This document shows, piece after piece, positions 1-8,551 of a DNA stretch of 64,000 bases. The notes below the pieces were generated by a model that ran no database searches, was not told the origin of the DNA, and saw only the letters and a program-made list of their open reading frames with translations. The translations under genes were made by a program, and so were the position numbers. The DNA comes from Verrucomicrobiota bacterium (GTDB taxonomy: Bacteria > Verrucomicrobiota > Verrucomicrobiia > Opitutales > Opitutaceae). Positions within the stretch are counted from its first letter, which is position 1; each line of letters opens with the position of its first letter. The DNA lies in contig JADKHC010000007.1 in assembly GCA_016721945.1 (NCBI GenBank), positions 124,001-188,000 of the forward strand. The letters are read 5' to 3'.

Positions 1-1
1 T

Positions 2-2422
2 GGCGGAAATAATTCCGGCCAAGCGTCGCCGCCTCCGACGCAAACCACCCCCACCACACCAACAACTCCTACTCCTCCCACGCCGCCGACTCCGCCCGCT
101 CGCGTCTACGGCGCGGAGTTCACCGTCAGTCCTACCGGCAGTGACAGCAATCCTGGCACTGCGGCTGCGCCCTTCAAGTCCCTTGAAAAGGCCCGCGATG
201 CCGTACGCGCCACCATCGCCAAAGGCGTGCCTGCCGGCGGCATCGCCGTCTGGTTGCGCGGCGGCGTCTACGAGCGCAGTTCAACTCTGGACCTCCGCGC
301 AGCGGATTCCGGCACAAGTGAAACCGCCACCGTCGATTGGCGTGGTTACCCTGGAGAGGTTGTCCGCATCTCAGGAGGCAAGACGCTCAAGGCTTCGGAC
401 TTCACTCCGGTTGCCAGTACTTCGCCGGTCTGGAATCGGCTCGACGACTCTGCCAAGGGCCGCGTGCTGCAACTGGATCTGAAAGCCCAGGGAATCACCG
501 ACTATGGCACATTGAAGCAACGTGGATTTGGTGGCTGGGTTGGTTCGGCTCTGGAAGTTTTTATCGACGGCGCTCCTATGTATCTGGCCCGCTGGCCCGA
601 CCTAGGAGCCAGCGCCGATCCGACGCAGGACATCAATGGCCCGACATTTACCATTTACGGAAAATGCTCTCCGGATGTTTCGGGTTCCTACATTAAGTCT
701 GGCACGAATGACGGAGTTTCCTCTTTCACCCGGAACGGTCTGGTGGACGGTCTCCAGTATTACCTCCACCGCAACACATGGGACTACCAGGGCTACACCT
801 ACACCGCCTGGTTCATCACCAGCCAGATTAGCGGCAATCCCTACTGGGTCTGCTACCAGAAGACTCCCGGCGTGTTTGCTCCCGAGGGCAAGGTAGCCGG
901 CACTGGAAAACCATCAGCCTATAATCCAGCCCGCATCCTCAATGGTTTTGCCTACACCACAGACCCGATCTCGGGCACGACTTTCACCTATACCAGCGAT
1001 CGTCCGCTGCGCTGGCAGCAGGCCTCTGACGCTTGGGTCGAAGGGCTGTGGTATTGGAACTGGGCCGACCACCATCTTCCTATCGCCAACCTCGACACGG
1101 TCAATCATGCGATCACGGTTCCAAACCTTCCCAATCGAAACGGCGTGGAAGACCCTATCGTGGCCAACCGGCCTTGGTACGCCTATAACCTTCTGGAAGA
1201 GATAACCCAGCCCGGTGAATGGTATCTCGACCGGACAACCGGCATTCTTTATCTTTGGCCCCCCGACACGTTCAATCCGTCGTCCGATGTGGTCGTCTCC
1301 ATGCTGAGCCAAACTATCCTGAGCGCAGACGGAGTTTCGTATATGGTCTTTCAAGATTTTACCTTGGAAGCATCACGCCGGAACCTGTTGGATGTAACCA
1401 ATAGCAATCACGTCACCCTCTCTAACCTCGTTCTTCGCAACTCGGGTTGCACCGGCGGCACGGTAAGCGGCTCGAACAATCTTGTAACTCGATGCACCCT
1501 CACCGGCACAGGAAACAGCGGACTATGGTTCTCCGGCGGTGACCGGCTCTCGCTGACCCACGGCAACAGCAGGCTGGAGAATTGCGAATTTCACCACTAC
1601 GCCCGCACCGTCTGCACGAATGTTTTTGGCGTCTCGCTGGGCGGCTGCGGGAATATTGTGCGCAATAACCTGTTTCATCATGCCCCGAACGCAGCGTTCT
1701 TTTTTGGTGGTAATGATCAGTTAATGGAGCTAAACGAGATTCACGATGTCTGTCAGGGGAGCGCCGATGCAGGCGCCATCTATTGCGGCACCGACTGGGG
1801 CGCCCGGGGAAATCTCATTCGGCACAACTTCATCCACCATGTTAAGTCCGGCCTCGGTACCAACGACGTTCAGGGCATCTACCTGGACGAGATGATCGAA
1901 GGCATTCAGTGCGAGGGGAATATCCTCTACGCCATCGACGGTAACGCCCTGAAGGCTCGTGGCGGCCGCGACACCGTTATGCGCAACAACATCATCGCGA
2001 AATGTGGCGGTGCCCTGTTTGAGGACGGCATGGGTCTGAACTGGGCCTCCGGCAACCCTGGCCCCGATCGCCTGCAGGCTTTGATCAAGCTGGGCTACCA
2101 GCAAGAGCCCTGGAAATCGCGCTACCCGGAATGTGCGGCCATTCCCAACGTCTGGGATCTGCTCACCGCCCAGGACTCCCGCTGGCTGGCCCCTGAGGGC
2201 AGTGTCTTCTCCAGAAATATTGGCTGGCAAAACGGCAGCTGGATTGCGGGCCTCGATCTCGTGCAAAAATACTTCGCCGAATACAAAGACAACATCGAGA
2301 ACCAGGATCCACTCTTCACCGACGAGGCAAACCTAAACCTTCTGCTAAAGCCAAATTCCCCTGCGTTCCTTATTCCCGGCTTCAAAGACATCCCCTTCGA
2401 CGAAATCGGCATCAGGCCATGA
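2..2422 (+). CDS. Right-handed parallel beta-helix lipoprotein, 5'-truncated by the window edge
   Basis: The reading frame is already open at the left edge, so the start codon and the expected signal peptide lie outside. The first visible residues (GGNNSGQAS, then a Thr/Pro repeat of about 25 residues) match the poly-Gly and Thr/Pro linkers after the lipobox Cys in the next four genes, so this is probably also a lipoprotein. After the linker comes the motif FTVSPTGSDSNPGT with PFKSLEKARDAVR, typical of the N-terminal strand of right-handed beta-helix proteins acting on polysaccharides. The rest is rich in short Asn-containing turns (NNLFHH, RNNIIAK, HNFIHH) as in pectate-lyase-like coils. Substrate and reaction cannot be told; a lyase, hydrolase or binding role are all possible. 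The next gene starts 21 bases downstream, consistent with an operon. Confidence 0.85.
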   Translation, partial: GGNNSGQASPPPTQTTPTTPTTPTPPTPPTPPARVYGAEFTVSPTGSDSNPGTAAAPFKSLEKARDAVRATIAKGVPAGGIAVWLRGGVYERSSTLDLRAADSGTSETATVDWRGYPGEVVRISGGKTLKASDFTPVASTSPVWNRLDDSAKGRVLQLDLKAQGITDYGTLKQRGFGGWVGSALEVFIDGAPMYLARWPDLGASADPTQDINGPTFTIYGKCSPDVSGSYIKSGTNDGVSSFTRNGLVDGLQYYLHRNTWDYQGYTYTAWFITSQISGNPYWVCYQKTPGVFAPEGKVAGTGKPSAYNPARILNGFAYTTDPISGTTFTYTSDRPLRWQQASDAWVEGLWYWNWADHHLPIANLDTVNHAITVPNLPNRNGVEDPIVANRPWYAYNLLEEITQPGEWYLDRTTGILYLWPPDTFNPSSDVVVSMLSQTILSADGVSYMVFQDFTLEASRRNLLDVTNSNHVTLSNLVLRNSGCTGGTVSGSNNLVTRCTLTGTGNSGLWFSGGDRLSLTHGNSRLENCEFHHYARTVCTNVFGVSLGGCGNIVRNNLFHHAPNAAFFFGGNDQLMELNEIHDVCQGSADAGAIYCGTDWGARGNLIRHNFIHHVKSGLGTNDVQGIYLDEMIEGIQCEGNILYAIDGNALKARGGRDTVMRNNIIAKCGGALFEDGMGLNWASGNPGPDRLQALIKLGYQQEPWKSRYPECAAIPNVWDLLTAQDSRWLAPEGSVFSRNIGWQNGSWIAGLDLVQKYFAEYKDNIENQDPLFTDEANLNLLLKPNSPAFLIPGFKDIPFDEIGIRP

Positions 2423-2443
2423 ATAATTAACTGCATTTATCTC

Positions 2444-4234
2444 ATGCCTATCTATTCGCTAAATCCAAAATGCCGAACATTCGTTCTGCGCTGCCTTCTC
2501 TCCGCAGCCATGCTCTGCGGTCTCGCCGCCTGTGGCGGTGGCGGCGGCAACGGAGGTCAGGCGTCGACACCGACGACGCCTACGACCCCGACTACTCCCA
2601 CTAATCCCGGTGACACACAGGCGCCCAGCGTGCCCTCGATGCTAGTCTCCAGTTCGGTTACGTCCCGCCGCCTTACGCTCGATTGGGCGGCATCGACGGA
2701 TAACGTCGCCGTGACAAGTTACGAAGTGCTGAAGGACGGAGTTGTTGTTGCCACCACAACTTCGTCAGTCCGAAAACACTCGGAAACCGCGTTGTCTTCC
2801 AATTCGCGCTTCATCTTCACCGTGCGCGCCAAGGATGCGGCGGGCAACGTCTCGGCACAGTCTGCTGGTTTGGCGATTACGACCTTGGGCTGGCCCGTGC
2901 TCGGCGGGGATCCCGGCATGGGCGCCTACCGCCCTGCGGCCAGCGCTCCGGCCTTCTACATCGATGCGGTCAATGGCAACGACAGCAATACCGGGCGCTC
3001 CGCGTCCACCGCTTGGCGTACCCTCGATCGTCTGCACAACCAGAAACTTGGTCCTGGTGATGTGGTTAGGCTGGCGCGCGACTCCGTCTGGAAAAACCAG
3101 AATCTTTTTCTGGATGTAGGCAGCAGTTCGGCCGGTTCAGCCGGCTCGCCCGTGATCATCGAGGCCTACGGTACTGGGCAGCCGCCCACGATCTCCGAAT
3201 CCCGTGCGCTCTGGGATAAAACCAAACCGATAGCCGCCGTCGTCCTCGACTCCCAGGCGAAGTACATCACGATCCTGGATCTGCGCATTCAGGATTGCGG
3301 TGAAGAGGTGGGCGTAACCCTGCACAAAGACAGCGAAGGCATCGTCCTCGGTAACCTGGAAATCCTTCGTTGCGGCACAGGCATCGGAATCGCCGGAACT
3401 AACCAAAAGGTCCGCTCCTGCTACATACATGACATCAACCGGAGTAACAGCGGCATCGGAATCGGCTTCCAGGGGTCCGACTTGGAATTTGCCTGGAACC
3501 GTTTCGCAGGCTGCGTGACCACTCGCGCCGATGGCACGGAAGACGGCGCGCCTTTTGAGTACTACGGCCGCAATGTGGACAACCTAGGCGTGGAGACTTT
3601 CGACCTCTCCGATAACATTCAGATTCATCACAACCTCGTCGACGATTGCCTCAACTTCATCGAGGCCTACGGCAACGCGACCGGCATGGTCATCGCCTAC
3701 AACCTCTACATCAACAGTCCCGCGAATCCGCTGATTTTTCACTTCGACGACAGCGAGCACACCACGTGGACGCACGAGTGTACCTACGACCTGACCGTCG
3801 AGAACAATACCTTCGTGCCCAAGGTCGAAGCCACGCCGGGCGGCTGGGGCGCCTACGGACTGCTGATGGACTGGAACCACCCGGCAGATCCAGCGAAAAG
3901 CCATGTTGTCATTCGTAACAATATTCTCGTCACAAACTACACTGCGCTCTCTTGGGTCAACCCTCTCGGCGGGAATCTCGTCCACGATCATAATCTGTTT
4001 CTCTTTCTCGACAAAGGAAAGCTTTGTACCAATGCAGGCGTTTGGGTTCAGGATTCCAGTGAGATCATCGCCGATCCTAAATTCGTGAATGGCACGACAC
4101 AGGACTACCGTCTCACCGTCGACAGCCCAGCCATCGGCAAAGGCGCACCTGCGCTTTACAACGTCGACCTCGCAGGCAATCCCGTCCCAGCCGGTTCTCC
4201 GTCGGACATTGGCGCTTTTCAATATGTACCCTGA
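2444..4234 (+). CDS. Lipoprotein with FN3 domain and parallel beta-helix domain
   Basis: A 596-residue protein. The N-terminus is a hydrophobic signal ending in the lipobox LAAC (Cys30), then a Gly run and a Thr/Pro linker (about residues 31-57), indicating export and lipid anchoring. Residues about 58-145 look like a fibronectin type III domain (LTLDWAASTDNVAVTSYEV, then FTVRAKDAAGNVSAQS). From about residue 150 it is a beta-helix protein with FYIDAVNGNDSNTG and GDVVRLARDSVW, close in sequence to the fifth gene of this array. Such folds occur in polysaccharide lyases and glycosidases, but no catalytic residues can be assigned by eye. The gene overlaps the next one by 11 bases. Confidence 0.88.
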   Translation: MPIYSLNPKCRTFVLRCLLSAAMLCGLAACGGGGGNGGQASTPTTPTTPTTPTNPGDTQAPSVPSMLVSSSVTSRRLTLDWAASTDNVAVTSYEVLKDGVVVATTTSSVRKHSETALSSNSRFIFTVRAKDAAGNVSAQSAGLAITTLGWPVLGGDPGMGAYRPAASAPAFYIDAVNGNDSNTGRSASTAWRTLDRLHNQKLGPGDVVRLARDSVWKNQNLFLDVGSSSAGSAGSPVIIEAYGTGQPPTISESRALWDKTKPIAAVVLDSQAKYITILDLRIQDCGEEVGVTLHKDSEGIVLGNLEILRCGTGIGIAGTNQKVRSCYIHDINRSNSGIGIGFQGSDLEFAWNRFAGCVTTRADGTEDGAPFEYYGRNVDNLGVETFDLSDNIQIHHNLVDDCLNFIEAYGNATGMVIAYNLYINSPANPLIFHFDDSEHTTWTHECTYDLTVENNTFVPKVEATPGGWGAYGLLMDWNHPADPAKSHVVIRNNILVTNYTALSWVNPLGGNLVHDHNLFLFLDKGKLCTNAGVWVQDSSEIIADPKFVNGTTQDYRLTVDSPAIGKGAPALYNVDLAGNPVPAGSPSDIGAFQYVP

Positions 4235-6191
4235 GCCGACTCGATTCTTTACCACGCTTTTTCTCTGCGCACTCCTCACCGCCTGCGGCGGTGGTGGCAG
4301 TAGTTCCAGTCCGAGCGCCACGCCTAATTCTCCGACCACCCCGACTACTCCAACGGTTTCGTTGGAGCTCCACTATGCGACCACTCCTTGGTTCACCGTC
4401 GGCAAGCCCATCTCCAGTCTTAGCCCGCGGATCGATTCATCCTTCAGCAACGTCACTTTCAAAGTGGAAAACGGAACGCTTCCTCCGGGCCTGAATCTTG
4501 CCGCAAACGGAATCATCGCAGGCACACCAAGCACCGCAGGCGTTTACGTCTTCACGATTCACGCTAACTCCGGAACGCAGGATTCCAGACTCGGAATCAC
4601 TGCCACGATAGAAAGCGCCGACACGTTAACCCTCGTTTACGACGCTCCTGCGCTTCCACTCAACGCCGCAATTTCGCCAATAAAGCCCGCACTCAGCGGC
4701 AACACACCCGGAGTTCCCACCGCCTTCGCCATCATTTCCGGAGTGCTTCCCTTGGGCTTGCAGCTGAATACCGATGGATCTCTCAGCGGCACGCCGACGA
4801 CCGCTGGAACATTCACCCCAACCATCAAGGCCACCCAAGGCACCCGCACAGCGACGTCTGTTTTGTACATTCTCGTGCGGCCGCCGGGGCGCATCTTGCC
4901 TCGCGGCTATTTTTTTGTGCAGGAGGTTGCCTGCTACAACACGAGTAAATACGGCGCGATCAGCACCGCCGCTGAAGCCGAAACGCTATTTTCGGAAATC
5001 GAGGGTTTGGTGAACGGCGTCGAATACACGGTCCTTTACTACGACAAGCAGGATCTCGCCGCGCACACGGCGGTGGCTCAGGTTGCGAAGGCCCACCACG
5101 TTGATCTCTGGGCCTCGAGCGGAATGATTGGAAAAGCGCGGGCCTTCGGGCCTTGGCCGACTGACCACCCGGATTTCCAAGCGTACTCCATGACTCCCGA
5201 CGGCACGATCATACCTGCTGTGGATTCGGCCGGAAATCCAATCATCGATCGCCTCAATCCCGAGGCCATGAACTGGCTCATCTCCGCCTATCGCACTCGT
5301 TTTCTTGAACCCTCGAAAGGTCTGCTGGCTGGCATCTTTTTCAACGAGGACGCCATTCCCTACCTAGAGCCTTGGGCCAACAACAAGCGCTACAACTACT
5401 GGTCCAACGCCAGCTACAGCCCGTCCGTCCTGAAACAATGGCAGGCCTATTGCGTAGCGCGCGACGTCAAGGATGACGCCGGCCTGCTTGTAACCAAATT
5501 TCCAGTACACCTCGCCAGCATGGTCGCTAGCGGAGGTGGTCAAACCCATTACTGTGCTGGCTACGACGTTCCCACAACGATCAAGGCTGGGGACTATTTT
5601 ACCCAGCTACCGCAGGCCAAAGGCGTCTGGAAACACTGGTACGACTTTCTCGGACGGTGCATGCTCGACAACTGGATCGGCCACCTCGCGACGGTCGCCA
5701 ACGCCGTCAATGCCGACAACCCCGACTGGCGCGGCACGATGTACTTTGGCCTCAATCACTGGTCGCTGCCATACGAGCAAATCCAGGACCCCTCCTTCAC
5801 CGTGCCTGCCATGAATCAATGGGGCGCATGGGGCCGTCAGCGCGGCGTGGACTTGCAGGCGATCGCGTTGCATCCCGAACTCGACCACGTGATCTGCGAA
5901 ACTTACCCGAAGATGGCCGCCAATCTGGAATTCTTTGCTCGGGAATTCCAAAGCATCGCCGAGGCCGGACTAAAGACTTTTGGCGTCATGTTTCACCGTG
6001 ACGACAACTGGTCGCTATCGACAGATGAAGAAGCCGCGCGCTGGCAGGCGATCACGAGGCTCCAGCCCACCATCATCACTCGTTATCCACGCGTTCGCAT
6101 GCTGCCGACCGACCCGTTCTACAACGATGCCTTGGAGAAACTTTTCCAACAACGCCTAAAGGCCTACCAGCAGGGACTTCCGATTCCTTGA
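4224..6191 (+). CDS. Lipoprotein with two Ig-like (He_PIG) modules and a TIM-barrel-like putative glycosidase domain
   Basis: The ATG at 4224 is chosen over upstream in-frame codons because it gives a short signal peptide with lipobox LLTAC (Cys21) followed by a Gly run; it overlaps the preceding gene by 11 bases. The product is 655 residues. Two Ig-like putative modules follow, each with the He_PIG signature (GTLPPGLNLAANGIIAGTP and GVLPLGLQLNTDGSLSGTP). The remaining 430 or so residues are rich in aromatic residues and look like a (beta/alpha)8 hydrolase. GIFFNEDAIPYLE (Glu375) and VICETYPKM (Glu559) are candidate acid and nucleophile positions, but the family is not recognised. The neighbours suggest a cell-surface glycan enzyme. 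Confidence 0.8.
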   Translation: MYPEPTRFFTTLFLCALLTACGGGGSSSSPSATPNSPTTPTTPTVSLELHYATTPWFTVGKPISSLSPRIDSSFSNVTFKVENGTLPPGLNLAANGIIAGTPSTAGVYVFTIHANSGTQDSRLGITATIESADTLTLVYDAPALPLNAAISPIKPALSGNTPGVPTAFAIISGVLPLGLQLNTDGSLSGTPTTAGTFTPTIKATQGTRTATSVLYILVRPPGRILPRGYFFVQEVACYNTSKYGAISTAAEAETLFSEIEGLVNGVEYTVLYYDKQDLAAHTAVAQVAKAHHVDLWASSGMIGKARAFGPWPTDHPDFQAYSMTPDGTIIPAVDSAGNPIIDRLNPEAMNWLISAYRTRFLEPSKGLLAGIFFNEDAIPYLEPWANNKRYNYWSNASYSPSVLKQWQAYCVARDVKDDAGLLVTKFPVHLASMVASGGGQTHYCAGYDVPTTIKAGDYFTQLPQAKGVWKHWYDFLGRCMLDNWIGHLATVANAVNADNPDWRGTMYFGLNHWSLPYEQIQDPSFTVPAMNQWGAWGRQRGVDLQAIALHPELDHVICETYPKMAANLEFFAREFQSIAEAGLKTFGVMFHRDDNWSLSTDEEAARWQAITRLQPTIITRYPRVRMLPTDPFYNDALEKLFQQRLKAYQQGLPIP

Positions 6192-6224
6192 CCACGACCT
6201 CGTACGCTTCTCGACAACCCTCAA

Positions 6225-8441
6225 ATGATTTATTCCTCACGCCCCGCGCAACGCCTTCGAATCTTCAAAGGCCTGCTTTCAGTAATCCTGCTCTCTTGCC
6301 TCGCCGCCTGTGGTGGAGGCGGCAGCGGCTCCGGACAAGCGTCAACACAAACTACTCCGACCACACCAACTCCGCCGCTTGTTGTGCAGCCCCTGTCTGT
6401 CGTCTATCCAAATGAACCCTGGTTCACGGCGGGAACCATCATCTCCATCCAGCGCCCAACTCTGGCCAACGCCCAGGGAACGGTTTCATACGCGGTATCC
6501 AAAGGCTCACTACCCGTCGGACTCGCGCTGAATTCCGATGGAACCATTGCAGGCACCCCGGCCGAGGCTGGCGTATTCGAGTACACCATCGAAGCAAAGA
6601 CCGCGACGCAGAGCGCGCAGGCGGAGGTCACGGCCACAGTCGAGATCGCCGAGCCGCTGACCATCGACTACAATGTGCCGCCAATCGTCATTGGAGCCGT
6701 CAACGATCCGGCTACTCCGGTCGTCGAAGAAGCCACCCCCGGCCTCAATACAACGTTTTCGCTTACCGCCGGCACCTTGCCTGCGGGTCTCATCCTGAAC
6801 GCCGATGGCACGATCAGCGGCACGCCTTCGAGCGCCGGTGCGACAACCCTAACCATCCAAGCGGCCAACGGCACACGGCGCGCCACTGCGATCGTGCCAG
6901 TCGTTGTTTCCACGACAGCCCCGGAAATGATCGAGCTCCAGCCGGGAGGCGTGATTTGGAAATGCGACCCGGCTAAGAACCCGATTCCCGGCGTAACGCT
7001 TAGCGGTGTCACCTGGTTAAATCCGGGGCCAGACGGGAAGAGTTGCGTGCAGGTTTTCCTTCCCTCCACCTCGACCGCGTCCAATTATATCGCTTCGGTT
7101 CCCTTTGATATCACGCCGTACCGCGGCATGCAGATCCGCTTCGAGTGCCTCATCAAGACCGAGGGCGTCACCCAGCCCGACCTGACTTGGAAAGGCGTCG
7201 TGTGCGGCCTGGGCATGGATTCCGCCATCACCACTTATCCTCACACCAGCCTGAGTAATACCGCTGGCACGTACGACTGGAAGACCTTCACCGGCGGCCT
7301 GAACGTTCCCATCGACGCCACCAACGCTAAACTCTACTTCGGCCTGCAAGGCTGCACCGGCAAGGCATGGATCGCCGACTGGCAAATTCGGCTCATCCGA
7401 TCGAATCCCACTCGTCCGCCTGTGGACCCATTGTGGCAACCCGATCGCTATCCCCAACGCCGCGGCGTGATGCTCGGAGGCACGTCGTACGACAGCATCA
7501 CCGCCGGGCGCTTTGACGTTCTTAAAAGTTGGAACGTCAACCTCGTGCGTTGGGTGATGGGCTATAACCAAAAGACAGCGGCAGATCCTGCTGTTTACGA
7601 CGCCTGGCTCGACGCGCGTCTCGACGAACTGGCCAAAGCCCTGGCCGAAGCCGATGCCCACGGTCTGAAACTCATCGTGGACATGCATGTGACCACCGGC
7701 GGACGACGCGCTGATGGTAAGAACGCCGTTTTCTACAACGCCGAATTGCAAAACCGCTACGTGGCCGACTGGCAGAAAATCGCCACTCGCTTCAACGGGC
7801 ACCCCGCGATCTACGCCTACGATTTGATCAACGAGCCGAGCCAGTCAGGCTTCGTGCCGACCGGGCTCCTCGACTGGCGCAATCTCCAAATCAAAGCCGC
7901 TCGCGCTGTCCGCGCCATCGACTCAACCACGCCGATCAGCATCGAAGTCGACGGCTACGATAGCCCCGGGAATTTCACCTGGATGAATCCCGTGAATGTG
8001 TCGGACGTCATCTACTCGGTGCACATGTACTCGCCTATGGAATTCACCCATCAAGGCGTTTCCGCAGATTCGGGAGTGGCGGGCGGTTTGACTTATCCCG
8101 GCACTTTCAACGGCAAGCCTTTCAACAAAGAAACACTCCGCGCCCACTTGCAGCCGGTGCGTGATTTTCAACTCGCGAACAAGGCGCGGATCTTCGTGGG
8201 CGAGTTCAGCGCGATTCGCTGGGCTCCTGGCGCCGCCCAGTATCTCACCGACGTCACCAGTATTTTTGAGGAGTACGGCTGGGACTGGTGTTACCACGCC
8301 TTCCGCGAGTGGCCGGGCTGGAGTCTTGAAGCTGCGAACCTTCCGATACCGGCAAATATTGACGACTATATTCCTGCCACCACGACTGACCGCATGGACG
8401 CGATTCGCTACTGGTTTAACCAAAATACACCGTCAAATTAG
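6225..8441 (+). CDS. Lipoprotein GH5-family glycanase (cellulase-like) with two Ig-like modules
   Basis: A 738-residue protein with a signal peptide and lipobox CLAAC (Cys29), a Gly-rich stretch and a Thr/Pro linker. Two He_PIG-type modules follow (GSLPVGLALNSDGTIAGTP and GTLPAGLILNADGTISGTP). A region of roughly 150 residues rich in aromatic residues resembles a carbohydrate-binding beta-sandwich. The C-terminal 330 residues form a glycoside hydrolase family 5 domain: VNLVRWVMGYN, LKLIVDMHVTTGG, YAYDLINEPS with Glu537 as acid/base, VIYSVHMYSP, and FVGEFSAIRW with Glu660 as nucleophile. GH5 enzymes cleave beta-1,4-linked glucans, mannans or related chains; the exact substrate is unknown. It sits 33 bases after the previous lipoprotein gene, so co-transcription is likely. 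Confidence 0.92.
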   Translation: MIYSSRPAQRLRIFKGLLSVILLSCLAACGGGGSGSGQASTQTTPTTPTPPLVVQPLSVVYPNEPWFTAGTIISIQRPTLANAQGTVSYAVSKGSLPVGLALNSDGTIAGTPAEAGVFEYTIEAKTATQSAQAEVTATVEIAEPLTIDYNVPPIVIGAVNDPATPVVEEATPGLNTTFSLTAGTLPAGLILNADGTISGTPSSAGATTLTIQAANGTRRATAIVPVVVSTTAPEMIELQPGGVIWKCDPAKNPIPGVTLSGVTWLNPGPDGKSCVQVFLPSTSTASNYIASVPFDITPYRGMQIRFECLIKTEGVTQPDLTWKGVVCGLGMDSAITTYPHTSLSNTAGTYDWKTFTGGLNVPIDATNAKLYFGLQGCTGKAWIADWQIRLIRSNPTRPPVDPLWQPDRYPQRRGVMLGGTSYDSITAGRFDVLKSWNVNLVRWVMGYNQKTAADPAVYDAWLDARLDELAKALAEADAHGLKLIVDMHVTTGGRRADGKNAVFYNAELQNRYVADWQKIATRFNGHPAIYAYDLINEPSQSGFVPTGLLDWRNLQIKAARAVRAIDSTTPISIEVDGYDSPGNFTWMNPVNVSDVIYSVHMYSPMEFTHQGVSADSGVAGGLTYPGTFNGKPFNKETLRAHLQPVRDFQLANKARIFVGEFSAIRWAPGAAQYLTDVTSIFEEYGWDWCYHAFREWPGWSLEAANLPIPANIDDYIPATTTDRMDAIRYWFNQNTPSN

Positions 8442-8551
8442 TTTCAGGAAATGCGCACGGAAAAAAATTGGTAAACCGTCAGGTCGACCACGCATCTCAA
8501 TTGTATCAGGCTACCGTTTCGGCTTGTTTTCAGGCGATCAACCTCCTGTCC

